A DNA stretch of 64,000 nt from Williamsia sp. DF01-3 (GTDB lineage: Bacteria; Actinomycetota; Actinomycetes; Mycobacteriales; Mycobacteriaceae). The stretch is taken from the NCBI RefSeq assembly GCF_023051145.1, contig NZ_JALKFS010000005.1, positions 2,311,733 through 2,375,732 on the forward strand, written 5' to 3'. Below the pieces are notes generated by a model. The model was not told the origin of the DNA, searched no databases, and saw nothing but the letters and a program-made list of their open reading frames with translations. The position numbers and the translations under genes are program-made. The stretch's first letter is position 1. Every line of letters starts with the position of its first letter. Shown here piece by piece: positions 48,458 to 57,582 of the stretch.

Positions 48458-48473
48458 TCGAAAACATGTTCGA
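48458..48473. promoter_or_regulatory. LexA (SOS) box before dnaE2
   Basis: TCGAAAACATGTTCGA matches TCGAAC-N4-GTTCGA with one mismatch and ends 11 bp before the dnaE2 start. TACGGT at 48474-48479 may be the -10 box. LexA bound here would block transcription until DNA damage. Confidence 0.9.
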
Positions 48474-48484
48474 TACGGTGAGGT

Positions 48485-51400
48485 GTGGGTTGGCACAACG
48501 GCCCTCCGACCTGGTCGGAGCTGGAACGGGTTCTTTCCGGGCGGCCGCATGTCGGCGGCCGATCCGGCGAGACCTTTGCCGGCGACGGTGGCGACAGTCC
48601 GGCGTGGTCGCGTAAACGCACGCCCTACGAGGCCGGCGAGTTACGACGAGGCACGTCGCAGGTCCGGTACGCCGAACTGCACGCCCACAGTTCCTACAGT
48701 TTTCTCGACGGAGCCAGCAGTCCCGAGGAGATGGCAGAGGAAGCGCATCGGCTGGGCCTCGAAGCCTTGGCGATCACCGACCACAACGGGTTCTACGGTG
48801 TGGTGCGTTTCGCCGAGGCAGCCCTGGAATGGAAGCTGCCCACCGTCTTCGGCTCCGAACCTCGCTGCTGCGTGATGCCCCTCGCACCGGTGTGGCCGAT
48901 CCGGACGGTTCACATCTGCTGGTCCTGGCCCGGGGCCAGGAGGGCTACCGCAGGCTGTCCCGGCAGATCGCCGCCGGACACATGGCAGCAGGCGAGAAGG
49001 GACTGCTGCGTTTTGACGTCGAGACGTTGGCAGGGGCCGCGGACGGGCACTGGCTGATACTCACCGGATGCCGAAAAGGCACTGTGCGCCAGGCATTGTC
49101 GTCGAGCGGGCCGGATGCCGCCGATGCTGCGCTCGGTGAGTTGATCGACCTGTTCGGCCGCGACAACGTGGCCGTGGAGCTGACCGCGCAGGGAATGGCC
49201 GATGACGACGAACGCAACGCGGTGCTCGCCGGGCTGGCCCGGCGCAATCGGGTGATGACGGTGGCGACCACGGGTGCCCATTTCTCGGCGCCACATCGCA
49301 GGCGGCTGGCGATGGCGATGGCCGCGGTGCGTGCTCGCCGCAGTCTGGATGAGATGGATGGCTGGCTCGCGCCCCTCGGGGGCGCCCACCTTCGCAGCGG
49401 AGACGAGATGGCGCGGCTCCTCAGTGCTCACCCCGATGCCATCGACAACGCCGCGATGCTGGCCGGCGAGCTCGCCTTCGGATTGCACCTGATCGCACCG
49501 CAGTTGCCGCCGTTCGACGTACCCGAAGGGCACACGGAGAGTTCGTGGCTGCGAGAACTGACCGCACGCGGGGCCACCGAGCGGTACGGCACGCCGCAGA
49601 GCCATCCCAAGGCGTATGAGCAGATCGAGCATGAACTCGATGTGATCGACACCCTCGGGTTCCCGGGTTATTTCCTGGTGGTCGAGGACATCGTCAGGTA
49701 TTGCCGCGACAACAACATCCTGTGCCAGGGCCGCGGCAGTGCAGCCAACTCGGCGGTGTGTTACGCACTGGGGATCACCGCGATCGACCCGGTCGGCAAC
49801 GATCTGCTGTTCGAACGATTCCTGTCACCTGCCCGCGATGGCCCACCCGACATCGACATCGACATCGAGTCGGATCTGCGAGAAGAGGCCATCCAGTACG
49901 TGTATCGGCGGTACGGGAGGCAGAACGCCGCTCAGGTCGCCAATGTGATCACCTATCGGGGCAAGTCGTCGGTGCGGGATATGGCTCGCGCACTGGGGTA
50001 TTCGGTGGGGCAGCAGGATGCCTGGAGCAAACAGGTGCATCGATACGATGCGGCGAAGGCCAACGAACACGACATCCCCGACGATGTGGTCGACCTCGCC
50101 AATCAGATCAACGGCATGCCGAGACATCTGGGAATCCATTCCGGCGGCATGGTGATCTGCGACCGGCCGATCGCCGACGTCTGTCCGACCGAATGGGCCA
50201 GGATGCCCAATCGCAGTGTGCTGCAATGGGACAAAGACGACTGCGCTGCCATCGGTCTGGTGAAGTTCGACATGCTGGGTCTGGGAATGCTCTCAGCCAT
50301 CCACTACGCCATCGACTTCCTCGAGCAGCACCGCGGCATCCATGTGGACCTGGCGAAGATCGATCTGACCGAGAAAGCCGTGTACGACATGTTGTGCAAA
50401 GCAGACACCGTCGGGGTGTTCCAAGTGGAATCGCGGGCGCAGATGGCAACGCTGCCACGGCTCAAGCCGCGCAAGTTCTACGACCTGGTGGTGGAGGTGG
50501 CGCTCATCCGCCCCGGGCCCATTCAAGGTGGGTCGGTGCACCCGTATATCCGGCGTCGCAACGGGTTGGAAGAGCCGACCTGTGAACACCCTTCGATGGA
50601 GGCGGCACTCGCGCGGACACTGGGAGTGCCGTTGTTCCAGGAACAGTTGATGCAGGTTGCGGTGGATGTGGCCGGGTTCAGTGCCGCGGAGGCCGACCAG
50701 TTGCGCCGTGCGATGGGGTCGAAGCGATCGCCGGAGAAGATGAACCGGCTACGCGGCCGGTTCTATCAGGGGATGGAGGATCTGCACGGCATCACCGGGG
50801 AGATGGCTGACCGCATCTTCGAGAAGATGGCAGCGTTCGCCAATTTCGGTTTCCCGGAGAGTCACTCGCAGAGTTTTGCGTCCCTGGTGTTCTATTCGTC
50901 CTGGCTCAAGCTGCACCACCCGGCGGCCTTCTGCGCGGCGTTGATCAAAGCGCAGCCCATGGGCTTCTATTCACCACAGACGCTGGTTGCCGACGCCCGG
51001 CGCCACGGCGTCGCCGTACATGGTCCTGACATCAACCTCTCGCAGGTGGACGCCGATCTGGAGAACGATGGACTCGACGTGCGACTCGGGCTGGCGTCGG
51101 TGCGGTCGATCGGTACCGAGTTGGCCGAGCAGATCGTCGAGCAGCGCTTGACCGGTGGTCCGTTCACGGGCGCAGCGGACCTGTCCCGGCGCACGGATGT
51201 GAGCACCAACCAGCTCGAGGCCTTGGCCACGGCCGGGGCATTCGACTGTTTCGGCATCAGCCGGCGGCAGGCGTTGTGGGATGCCGGTTCGGCAGCCCAG
51301 GAGAAGTCCGACCGGCTACCGCTGCATGAGAACAGTGCTGCGCCGGCGCTTCCGGGGATGAGTGAGGTGGAAATGGCGGCGTCGGACGTGTGGGCGACGG

Positions 51401-51771
51401 GGGTCAGCCCGGGCAGCTATCCCACCGAGTTCATCCGCCCCCAGCTCGACGCGCTGGGAGTGGTCGCGGCGGCGGACCTGTTGTCGGTGCCCGACGGTTC
51501 CCGCGTGCTGGTCGGCGGCGCGGTGACCCACCGGCAACGACCCGCCACGGCGGCGGGGGTGACGTTCGTGAACCTGGAAGACGAGACCGGGATGGTCAAT
51601 GTGGTGTGCTCGGTGGGTCTTTGGGCGAAATACCGCAAACTGGCTCAGACGGCGCCCGCCCTGCTGATCCGGGGGCGGGTGCAAAATGCCGAGGGGGCGG
51701 TGACGGTGGTTGCCGACCGCCTGCAGCGCATGGACCTCCGTGTCGGATCCCGATCTCGTGACTGGGCCTGA
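48485..51771 (+). pseudogene. dnaE2: Error-prone DNA polymerase III alpha subunit DnaE2, frameshifted near the N-terminus
   Basis: DnaE2 is the SOS-induced translesion polymerase that works with ImuA' and ImuB. It starts GTG 48485 (MGWHNGPPTWSELERVL). The PHP domain has YAELHAHSSYSFLDGAS. The frame breaks after TVFGSE near 48860; the rest continues one frame over from about 48861 (SLLRDAPRTGVADPDG) to 51771. Restoring one base between 48859 and 48862 gives a TVFGSELSL join, matching the family, and a ~1095-aa protein. Catalytic acids are in PPDIDIDIES and an OB domain (FVNLEDETGMVNVV) is present. All else is intact, so a sequence error is likely. A LexA box lies just upstream. Confidence 0.92.
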
Positions 51772-51841
51772 CCTGGCCTCGTGACCCACTCGGCGGGATC
51801 GGTGGGCCGTTTGATGGATCGCTGCGAGTACCGGCCGGCAC

Positions 51842-51847
51842 TAGCAT
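51842..51847 (+). promoter_or_regulatory. Candidate -10 box for the retron RNA
   Basis: TAGCAT ends five bases before the first base of the inferred a1 repeat (51853), which would place the start of transcription at or very near the 5' end of the msr-msd RNA. No good -35 element is seen. Confidence 0.4.
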
Positions 51848-51852
51848 GACGG

Positions 51853-52014
51853 GATGCGCGGTGGGCGGGGCGAGAGTGGGTTCACCGAACCCGTCTCAGG
51901 GGCAACCCCTGGGTGCATCTCACAGTTGGTATCAGCGTCCGACGCCGGCAGGCACGCTCCGCGTGCTACCCGGCGCCGCAGACGAGAGTTCTGGTCGCCC
52001 CGCCGCCGCGCATC
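51853..52014 (+). ncRNA. Candidate retron msr-msd RNA
   Basis: This 162-nt non-coding segment ends six bases before the reverse transcriptase ATG. Its ends are complementary: 51853-51873 (a1-like) and 51995-52014 (a2-like) pair over 19 positions as 9 bp plus 10 bp separated by a small internal loop. Inside, two small hairpins follow (GGGTTC-ACC-GAACCC at 51878-51892; AGGGG-CAA-CCCCT at 51898-51910), as in an msr. Then comes one long hairpin (CGCCGG 51943-51948 with CCGGCG 51970-51975, inner GCACGC-TCC-GCGTGC 51952-51966, outer CGTC/GACG), as in an msd. By analogy with Ec86, G51874 directly after a1 is the candidate branch G. The structure is seen; function is inferred. Confidence 0.75.
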
Positions 52015-52020
52015 TGCCTC

Positions 52021-53334
52021 ATGACCACCGACTCGACCGATCAAGGCGACTCCACCGACTCCGCACATCCTGACGATCTGGGTGGCCTCGGCCCTGGGAT
52101 CCGGATCCCGGCACGGTCGCTCGACCTGCTCATCAACCGGCTCGAGGTGGATCCGCGGTGGTCGGTCCATGCGCTGGGCGACATGCTGGCGGCCACGACG
52201 GCGCCTGCCACGGCCACGGCCCTGCTCGGCCTGCTGCTCGAGAGGTTCCCCGAAAGGCCCGAGCCGGAGGCCGTCCGCAGGGCACTCTGGTCGATGGTCA
52301 TCGAGAACCGCAGCCAGGTCTTCAATGAACCGCCGACGCCCGAGATGACGTTCGGTCTCACACCGCTGGCCGACGCCACCGATGTGGCGCGCTGGCTCGG
52401 CCTCACGGTGGGCGAACTGGAGTGGTTCGCCGATCGAGGTCACTGGCTACGCTCGAAAAAGACTGCGCTCGTCCATTATCGGTATGTCACGATCCCCAAA
52501 CGTGACGGCGTCAGGGTGATCGAGGCGCCAAAACCCCATCTACGCGAGATCCAGCGCCGGATACTCCGAGAGATGCTCGATCGCATCCCACCGCATCGCG
52601 CGGCGCAGGGATTTGTCGCGGGCCGGTCCACCGCGAGTTTCGGCTGGCCCCACTCCGACCGCAACGTGGTGTTGCGGGTCGATCTGAGGAACTGCTTCCC
52701 GACCATCACCTCGGCGCGGGTGCGCGCAGTTTTCGCAGCCGTCGGCTACCGGAGGACAGCCCGGCTCTTGTCCGAGATATGCACCACCGCAACACCTCCC
52801 GATGTCCTTCGAGGTCTCGACTTCGCCCACGCGTCACTACTGCGGGGGCGACATCTCCCGCAGGGTGCCCCGACCTCGCCGGCCCTGGCCAACCTGGTCA
52901 TGCGCACCATGGACCGCCGGATCTGGGCTTATGCCCGGCACAACAACCTTCACTACAGCCGTTACGGCGACGATCTGGCCATCTCGGGCGACGTCATGGA
53001 CGCCGGGAAGGTGCTCTGGACGGTGCTGCGCATCATCGCCGACGAAGGCTTCACCGTTCACCCGGACAAGACGAAGATCATGTACTCGCACCAGCGGCAG
53101 CAACTCGCGGGGCTGGTGGTCAACGACAGGCCCAGGGTCGGCCGGGTCGACTACGACAACCTCAGGGCATTGCTGCACAACGCCATTCGCACGGGGGCGC
53201 ACGCCCAGAACCGAGACGGCCATCCGCGTTTCCGCGAGCATGTGTACGGCAGGATCGCCTGGATCGCAGCCACCAGCCCAGCCCGGCGAAACACGTTGCT
53301 GGCCATGGCCGAACGGGTTGATTGGGATCGCTAG
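52021..53334 (+). CDS. Retron-type reverse transcriptase
   Basis: In this 437-aa protein the first ~120 residues are a variable helical extension; the RT begins near DVARWLGLTVGELEWFADRGH (121-141), a lead-in seen in retron RTs of the Myxococcus type. Palm motifs: YVTIPKRDGVRVIEAPK (155-171), HSDRNVVLRVDLRNCFP with Asp221, LPQGAPTSPALANLV (279-293), and YGDD (315-318) with both catalytic aspartates. The thumb segment reads LAGLVVN (362-368) where retron RTs often have VTGLVVN, a variant. ATG 52021 is chosen because it directly follows the a2-like repeat; a longer start at 51913 would run through the RNA hairpins. It copies part of the upstream RNA into msDNA if the system works. There is no obvious effector fused. 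Confidence 0.88.
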   Translation: MTTDSTDQGDSTDSAHPDDLGGLGPGIRIPARSLDLLINRLEVDPRWSVHALGDMLAATTAPATATALLGLLLERFPERPEPEAVRRALWSMVIENRSQVFNEPPTPEMTFGLTPLADATDVARWLGLTVGELEWFADRGHWLRSKKTALVHYRYVTIPKRDGVRVIEAPKPHLREIQRRILREMLDRIPPHRAAQGFVAGRSTASFGWPHSDRNVVLRVDLRNCFPTITSARVRAVFAAVGYRRTARLLSEICTTATPPDVLRGLDFAHASLLRGRHLPQGAPTSPALANLVMRTMDRRIWAYARHNNLHYSRYGDDLAISGDVMDAGKVLWTVLRIIADEGFTVHPDKTKIMYSHQRQQLAGLVVNDRPRVGRVDYDNLRALLHNAIRTGAHAQNRDGHPRFREHVYGRIAWIAATSPARRNTLLAMAERVDWDR

Positions 53335-53392
53335 CCCATGGCCGGCAGGGGTGGGCACGTTCGGCGGCCTGTCTTTACCGGCCCGCAGCGAC

Positions 53393-53404
53393 TAGCCTCG
53401 GTAG
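53393..53404 (+). promoter_or_regulatory. Candidate leaderless promoter for the 139-aa gene
   Basis: TAGCCT at 53393-53398 is followed by six bases and the ATG at 53405. This suggests the gene has its own leaderless transcript and need not be read from the retron promoter. Confidence 0.4.
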
Positions 53405-53824
53405 ATGACGCGCAGCAACTATTCGAACAATCTCGACCGCCAGACACCGGGCGCTGCCGAGACCACCGACAGCGAGAACTCGCTGGACACTCAGATCGCG
53501 ATTGTCTGGGCGCTCGAAGACGGGTGGCAGGGTGCTGACTCGCTGGCCCCGAGCCCGCAAGCCAAAGAGTTCTACGAGATCTACCGCGATGGTCTGCCCA
53601 GTTCTTACTGGAACGAGTCGGCGCCGAGCGCAACCGTCGACGGTGGTTTGCACCTCGGATGGGAACGCGGCGACCACATCTATTCCGCCGACATCCTGCC
53701 CGGCGGCGAACTGGTCTTACGGGTGACCGCACCTCATGAGTCGGACAACGCCGAACTCCGACTGGATCAGCCGACAGCGGGAATGCTCCGCCGTTTCGTG
53801 ATGCGTGGCCTGCCGATCGACTGA
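53405..53824 (+). CDS. Hypothetical protein downstream of the retron RT
   Basis: This 139-aa soluble protein has no signal. The pattern ALEDGWQGADSLAPSPQAKEF...WNESAPSATVDGGLHLGWERGD...LPGGELVLRV resembles a small family of uncharacterised bacterial proteins with GWdG...AP...DGG..LeW blocks, probably a beta-rich fold. It starts 70 bp after the RT stop codon on the same strand. It could be a retron accessory or effector, or an unrelated neighbour; its possible own promoter argues for some independence. I do not recognise a catalytic motif. Confidence 0.7.
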   Translation: MTRSNYSNNLDRQTPGAAETTDSENSLDTQIAIVWALEDGWQGADSLAPSPQAKEFYEIYRDGLPSSYWNESAPSATVDGGLHLGWERGDHIYSADILPGGELVLRVTAPHESDNAELRLDQPTAGMLRRFVMRGLPID

Positions 53825-53852
53825 CGTCGGACCAGCCCGACCGCCCCGATCG

Positions 53853-54317
53853 CTAAACCGCCCCGGCGAAACCGTGCTGTCGCCATGCCTCGTACACAAC
53901 GATGCTCGCCGCGTTCGCGAGGTTGAGGGAACGTCGGCCGGCCAGCATGGGGATGCGGACACGTTCGGTCACGTGCGGGTCGGACATCACCTCCTCCGAC
54001 AGCCCGGTGGGCTCTGGACCGAACAACAGAACGTCGCCGGGTTGATAGTGGATGTCGGTGTAGAACGTGTCGGCATGGGCGGTGAAGGCGAAAACCCGTT
54101 GTGGGGCAAGCGCACCCCAGGCAGCGAACAGGTCCTCGTGCACGGTCACCGACGCCATGTCGTGGTAGTCGAGCCCGGCACGCTTCACCTTGGGTTCGGA
54201 CAGGTCGAATCCCAGCGGTTCCACCAGGTGTAACTGACACCCGGTGTTGGCCGCCAACCGGATCGCGTTACCGGTGTTGGGGGGTATGCAGGGCTCGTGG
54301 AACAGCAGTCGGAACAC
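53853..54317 (-). CDS. trmL: tRNA (cytidine/uridine-2'-O)-methyltransferase TrmL
   Basis: This 154-aa SPOUT-family enzyme methylates the 2'-OH of the wobble nucleotide 34 in some leucine tRNAs. It begins MFRLLFHEPCIPPNTGNAIRLAANTGCQLHLVEPLGFDL, contains LLFGPEPTGLSEEV and ends with the knot motif IPMLAGRRSLNLANAASIVVYEAWRQ, with the SLNLA(N/V) signature. The start is GTG 54317. The corresponding gene is spoU (Rv3366) near dnaE2 in M. tuberculosis. The retron cassette and the 139-aa gene lie between it and dnaE2. Confidence 0.95.
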   Translation of the reverse strand: MFRLLFHEPCIPPNTGNAIRLAANTGCQLHLVEPLGFDLSEPKVKRAGLDYHDMASVTVHEDLFAAWGALAPQRVFAFTAHADTFYTDIHYQPGDVLLFGPEPTGLSEEVMSDPHVTERVRIPMLAGRRSLNLANAASIVVYEAWRQHGFAGAV

Positions 54318-54374
54318 TCGTCAAGCTTGACTCACCGCCATGGAGGACTCTTCGGCGGTGTCGCCGTGGCGGTG

Positions 54375-54387
54375 TAGACATGCACTC
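54375..54387 (+). promoter_or_regulatory. Candidate leaderless promoter for mfpA
   Basis: TAGACA at 54375-54380 is followed by exactly seven bases and the ATG of the pentapeptide-repeat gene, the spacing of a leaderless transcript. Confidence 0.45.
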
Positions 54388-54996
54388 ATGAGCGATGAGG
54401 CCACCGTGGACGAACGGTTCGATTTTGCCGACCATTCCGGCGAGGAATGGATCGGCCGACAGTTCGTCGGATGCAGTTTTGTCGAATGTGACCTCAGCGA
54501 GCTCTCCACGGAGGGCACAACATTCACCGATTGCGACTTCACCGGCGCGAGTCTCGCCCGCTCCCGGCATCGGTCGAGTGCCTTCCGGAACTGTCACTTC
54601 GAGCGCACCCATCTCAACAAGGTCGAGATGGCCGACTGCAGTCTGGTCGGCTCGGTCATCACCCACTCGCGGGTCCGGCCCCTGACGATGATCGACTGCG
54701 ACATGTCGCTGATGTCGATCGGCGGTCTGGACATGTCGGGCGTGGTGCTCCGGGGATGCCGCCTCCGGGAGGCGAACCTGACCGAGTCCATCTTGATCGG
54801 GGCGGATCTCTCCGGCTCAGATCTCACCGGGATCCGGGCTGTGGGTGTCAAACTCGGACAAGCGAACCTGCGCGGTGCGCGATGCGATCCGATGCTCTGG
54901 CTGCAGGCGTCGGTGACCGACGCCTCGGTCGATCCCGACCAGGCCATGGAGTTCGCGGTGGCACACGGTCTGCGGATCGGGGGAGGAGACTTGTGA
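54388..54996 (+). CDS. mfpA: Pentapeptide-repeat protein, MfpA-like gyrase-binding protein
   Basis: This 202-aa protein shows a run of A(D/N)LxX-type five-residue repeats (FVGCSFVECDLSELS, FTDCDFTGASLARS, SGVVLRGCRLREANLTES, LIGADLSGSDLTG, ANLRGARCDP). It is colinear with M. tuberculosis MfpA (Rv3361c), including FRNCHFERTHL and RVRPLTMIDCDMSLMSIGG. MfpA folds as a right-handed quadrilateral beta-helix that mimics DNA, binds DNA gyrase and lowers fluoroquinolone sensitivity. ATG 54388 is chosen over an upstream in-frame ATG because of homology and the -10 spacing. The next gene overlaps its stop codon (GTGA). Confidence 0.9.
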   Translation: MSDEATVDERFDFADHSGEEWIGRQFVGCSFVECDLSELSTEGTTFTDCDFTGASLARSRHRSSAFRNCHFERTHLNKVEMADCSLVGSVITHSRVRPLTMIDCDMSLMSIGGLDMSGVVLRGCRLREANLTESILIGADLSGSDLTGIRAVGVKLGQANLRGARCDPMLWLQASVTDASVDPDQAMEFAVAHGLRIGGGDL

Positions 54997-56096
54997 CCCA
55001 CACACCTGGTGAGGCCCGGAGGCCTGGCAACGAGCACAACAGTGCGCTGAAGAAGCCGGTCATCCACCCGGTGGCCTGGACGCCACCTCCGGTGAACACC
55101 GCGGGCTGGCCGGCTCCGCTCACCCCTGAAGTCACGGTGATCACCCTGGACGACGATTCACCCGAGGACGTCGTCGTGGACCGCGAGGGACGGATCTACA
55201 CCGGTGCCATCGGCGGCAACATCATCCGCATCGACCCGGTCGACCACTCGCGGCAGGTGGTGGCGAACACCGGTGGGCGCCCCCTGGGTATGGAGCTGCT
55301 CGGCGACCACCTGTTCATCTGCGACAGCGAGCGCGGCCTGTTGCACATGGACGTCCGGTCCGGACGCATCGACACCGTCGTCGACCAGGTCGATGGCGAA
55401 CGGCTGACGTTCTGTTCCAACGTGGTGGTCACCGCCGCCACCGACGGCCCCGATCCACGTCCACTCGAGCTCTACGTGACCCAGTCGACCACCCGCCATC
55501 CGTATGAGATGTACATGGCCGACATCTTCGAACACTCGGGCGCGGGCAGACTGCTGCGCGTGGTGCTGAACGATCCCGGTGATCCGGGCTCTCACGATTC
55601 ATCGACCTCACCCTGGTCGGGTACTGCCGACGTGGTCCTGACCGGTCTCCAGTTCGCCAACGGGCTGGTCCTGCACCAGGGTCGGCTGCTGATCGCCGAG
55701 ACCGGCGCCTACCGGTTACGGTCCTTTGATCTGGAGACGCGGACCGATTCGGTGGTTCTCGACGGGCTGCCCGCCTTTCCCGACAACAGTTCGCGGGCAC
55801 CGGATGGAGAGCACATGTGGCTCGCCCTCGTGGCCAACCGCAACGGCACACTCGACGCCCTGGCCGGCAGACCCGGTCTGCGCAAACTTCTCTGGCGGCT
55901 GCCGGATCGTCTGTTGCCGAAGCCGGTGGCACCGATGCGTCTGCTCAAGATCCATCTGGCCACCGTCCGGGTCGTCGCGGAGTACCGGGTCCCCGTCCCC
56001 GGGTTCGGTCAGAGCACGGGTGTGGTCGAACACAACGGGCGCGTCTGGGTCGGCGGGATCGAGGCACCCGCGGTGGCGTGGTTCGATCTCGAATGA
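54993..56096 (+). CDS. SMP-30/gluconolactonase/strictosidine synthase-like beta-propeller protein
   Basis: This 367-aa protein is predicted to form a six-bladed propeller. Blades show the usual [43 protein letters not shown], and the strictosidine-synthase-like block [27 protein letters not shown] with [22 protein letters not shown]. Related proteins hydrolyse lactones or phosphotriesters, but no substrate can be assigned. The start GTG 54993 overlaps the mfpA stop codon and has GGGAGGAG six bases upstream. It has no clear signal peptide. Confidence 0.87.
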   Translation: MTHTPGEARRPGNEHNSALKKPVIHPVAWTPPPVNTAGWPAPLTPEVTVITLDDDSPEDVVVDREGRIYTGAIGGNIIRIDPVDHSRQVVANTGGRPLGMELLGDHLFICDSERGLLHMDVRSGRIDTVVDQVDGERLTFCSNVVVTAATDGPDPRPLELYVTQSTTRHPYEMYMADIFEHSGAGRLLRVVLNDPGDPGSHDSSTSPWSGTADVVLTGLQFANGLVLHQGRLLIAETGAYRLRSFDLETRTDSVVLDGLPAFPDNSSRAPDGEHMWLALVANRNGTLDALAGRPGLRKLLWRLPDRLLPKPVAPMRLLKIHLATVRVVAEYRVPVPGFGQSTGVVEHNGRVWVGGIEAPAVAWFDLE

Positions 56097-56160
56097 CCGC
56101 TCATCGACCCCGCGCGTGCCCCTGGCACCAGGTATCACCGGCGCCTGGAACAATGGCACC

Positions 56161-57033
56161 GTGAGCGCAGCCGTACTGGATGGAAAAGCCACCCGCGACG
56201 AGGTCTTCACCGACCTCAAGGCCCGCGTGGACAAACTGCGGGCCGCGGGGGTCACCCCCGGACTCGGCACGGTCCTCGTCGGCGACGACCCGGGCTCGCA
56301 GGCCTACGTCCGCGGCAAACACAACGACTGCGCCAAACTCGGGATCGCCTCCATCCGCAAGGACCTGCCGGCCGACATCACCACCGAACAGCTCAACGAG
56401 GCCATCGACGACCTGAATGCAGACCCGGCCTGCACCGGATACATCGTGCAGCTGCCGCTGCCGAAGCACCTCGACGAGAACGCCGCCCTCGAGCGGATCG
56501 ACCCGGACAAGGACGCGGACGGTCTGCACCCGATCAACCTCGGCCGGCTGGTCCTCGACGGTTCCGGAACCTCGTCCGACGCGCCACTGCCGTGCACCCC
56601 GCGGGGCATCCTGCATCTGTTGCGGCGCTACGACATCCAGATCGCCGGTGCCCACGTGGTGGTGGTCGGCCGCGGAGTCACCGTCGGCCGCCCCATCGGG
56701 CTGTTGCTGACGCGGCGTAGCGACAACGCCACGGTGACCCTCTGTCACACCGGCACCCGGGATCTGGCTGCCGAGGTCCGGCGCGGCGACATCGTGATAG
56801 CCGCCGCAGGCGTGGCCGGGCTGATCACCGCCGACATGGTGAAGCCGGGCGCTGCCGTGATCGACGTGGGCGTGAGCCGCACCGATGCCGGTCTGGTGGG
56901 AGATGTCGCGGCAGATGTCTGGGACGTGGCAGGCCACGTATCTCCCAATCCGGGCGGTGTCGGTCCACTCACGAGGGCGTTCCTGATGGCCAACGTCGTG
57001 GAACGCGCAGAGTCCGCGCTTGCACAGCGTTGA
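56161..57033 (+). CDS. folD: Bifunctional methylenetetrahydrofolate dehydrogenase / methenyltetrahydrofolate cyclohydrolase
   Basis: FolD interconverts 5,10-methylene-, 5,10-methenyl- and 10-formyl-THF using NADP+. At 290 aa it has the usual length. The catalytic lysine-tyrosine region is [22 protein letters not shown], followed by [32 protein letters not shown], the nucleotide loop [17 protein letters not shown], and [23 protein letters not shown] 56161 is chosen because the family length and N-terminus agree. DUF3017 follows, as in M. tuberculosis (Rv3356c-Rv3355c). Confidence 0.96.
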   Translation: MSAAVLDGKATRDEVFTDLKARVDKLRAAGVTPGLGTVLVGDDPGSQAYVRGKHNDCAKLGIASIRKDLPADITTEQLNEAIDDLNADPACTGYIVQLPLPKHLDENAALERIDPDKDADGLHPINLGRLVLDGSGTSSDAPLPCTPRGILHLLRRYDIQIAGAHVVVVGRGVTVGRPIGLLLTRRSDNATVTLCHTGTRDLAAEVRRGDIVIAAAGVAGLITADMVKPGAAVIDVGVSRTDAGLVGDVAADVWDVAGHVSPNPGGVGPLTRAFLMANVVERAESALAQR

Positions 57034-57046
57034 TCGCCGACAGCAG

Positions 57047-57403
57047 ATGACGCCCAGATCGTCCGACACCCGAGGTGGGGCCGATCGTGCCGCACGGAAC
57101 CGTGCCCGGCGGCTGCACCAGGTGCGCAGGCTGCGGTGGGTTCTCGTGCAGATCCCATTCATGGCCGTCGTCGCACTCGTCGTGATCGCAGCGGTGTTCC
57201 TGGTGTTCGACCGCTGGCGTCGTGGAGCCTTTGTCTTCGGGTCCGCTGCCCTACTCGCAGCCCTCTTACGTGCGATTCTGCCCAGTTCAAGGGTCGGTCT
57301 CCTCGAGGTGCGCGGACGATTCGCCGACGTCGTGGCCATGTCCTTGGCCGGCGTCGCAATACTGTGGTTGGCTACCTCGATCGACCCTTTGGGCACAGAT
57401 TGA
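57047..57403 (+). CDS. DUF3017 family membrane protein
   Basis: This protein is about 118 aa. A basic N-terminus (ARNRARRLHQVRRLRW) precedes three hydrophobic segments: VLVQIPFMAVVALVVIAAVFLV, GAFVFGSAALLAALLRAIL and VVAMSLAGVAILWLAT. The family is found next to folD in Mycobacteriales. ATG 57047 is chosen; a TTG at 57020 overlapping folD would also be in frame. The function is unknown. Confidence 0.82.
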   Translation: MTPRSSDTRGGADRAARNRARRLHQVRRLRWVLVQIPFMAVVALVVIAAVFLVFDRWRRGAFVFGSAALLAALLRAILPSSRVGLLEVRGRFADVVAMSLAGVAILWLATSIDPLGTD

Positions 57404-57582
57404 TTACAATTGTGTCTGTTACTGCACCAGTCGGTTGACCTGAGCCGCGACGGTCGTTGTAGATCGTCGGCCAGGAGCCGGCCACGAAAGTGCTGGGGGG
57501 CACGCCAGGAGAGCTTGTCGCACGATGTGGAAGAACCGCATCCGCGCAGGCAGGCGACACATCAACAGTTCGGAAGAGAGCA

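Noticed and set aside
51913-52020. Longer N-terminus of the reverse transcriptase
   Set aside because: The extra residues are encoded by the msd-like hairpin and a2-like repeat and look random; ATG 52021 fits the retron plan.
52021-53334. Group II intron or diversity-generating retroelement as source of the RT
   Set aside because: There is no maturase/X or HNH domain, no domain V/VI-like RNA, and no template/variable repeat pair nearby; the RT lead-in and adjacent a1/a2 structure fit a retron better.
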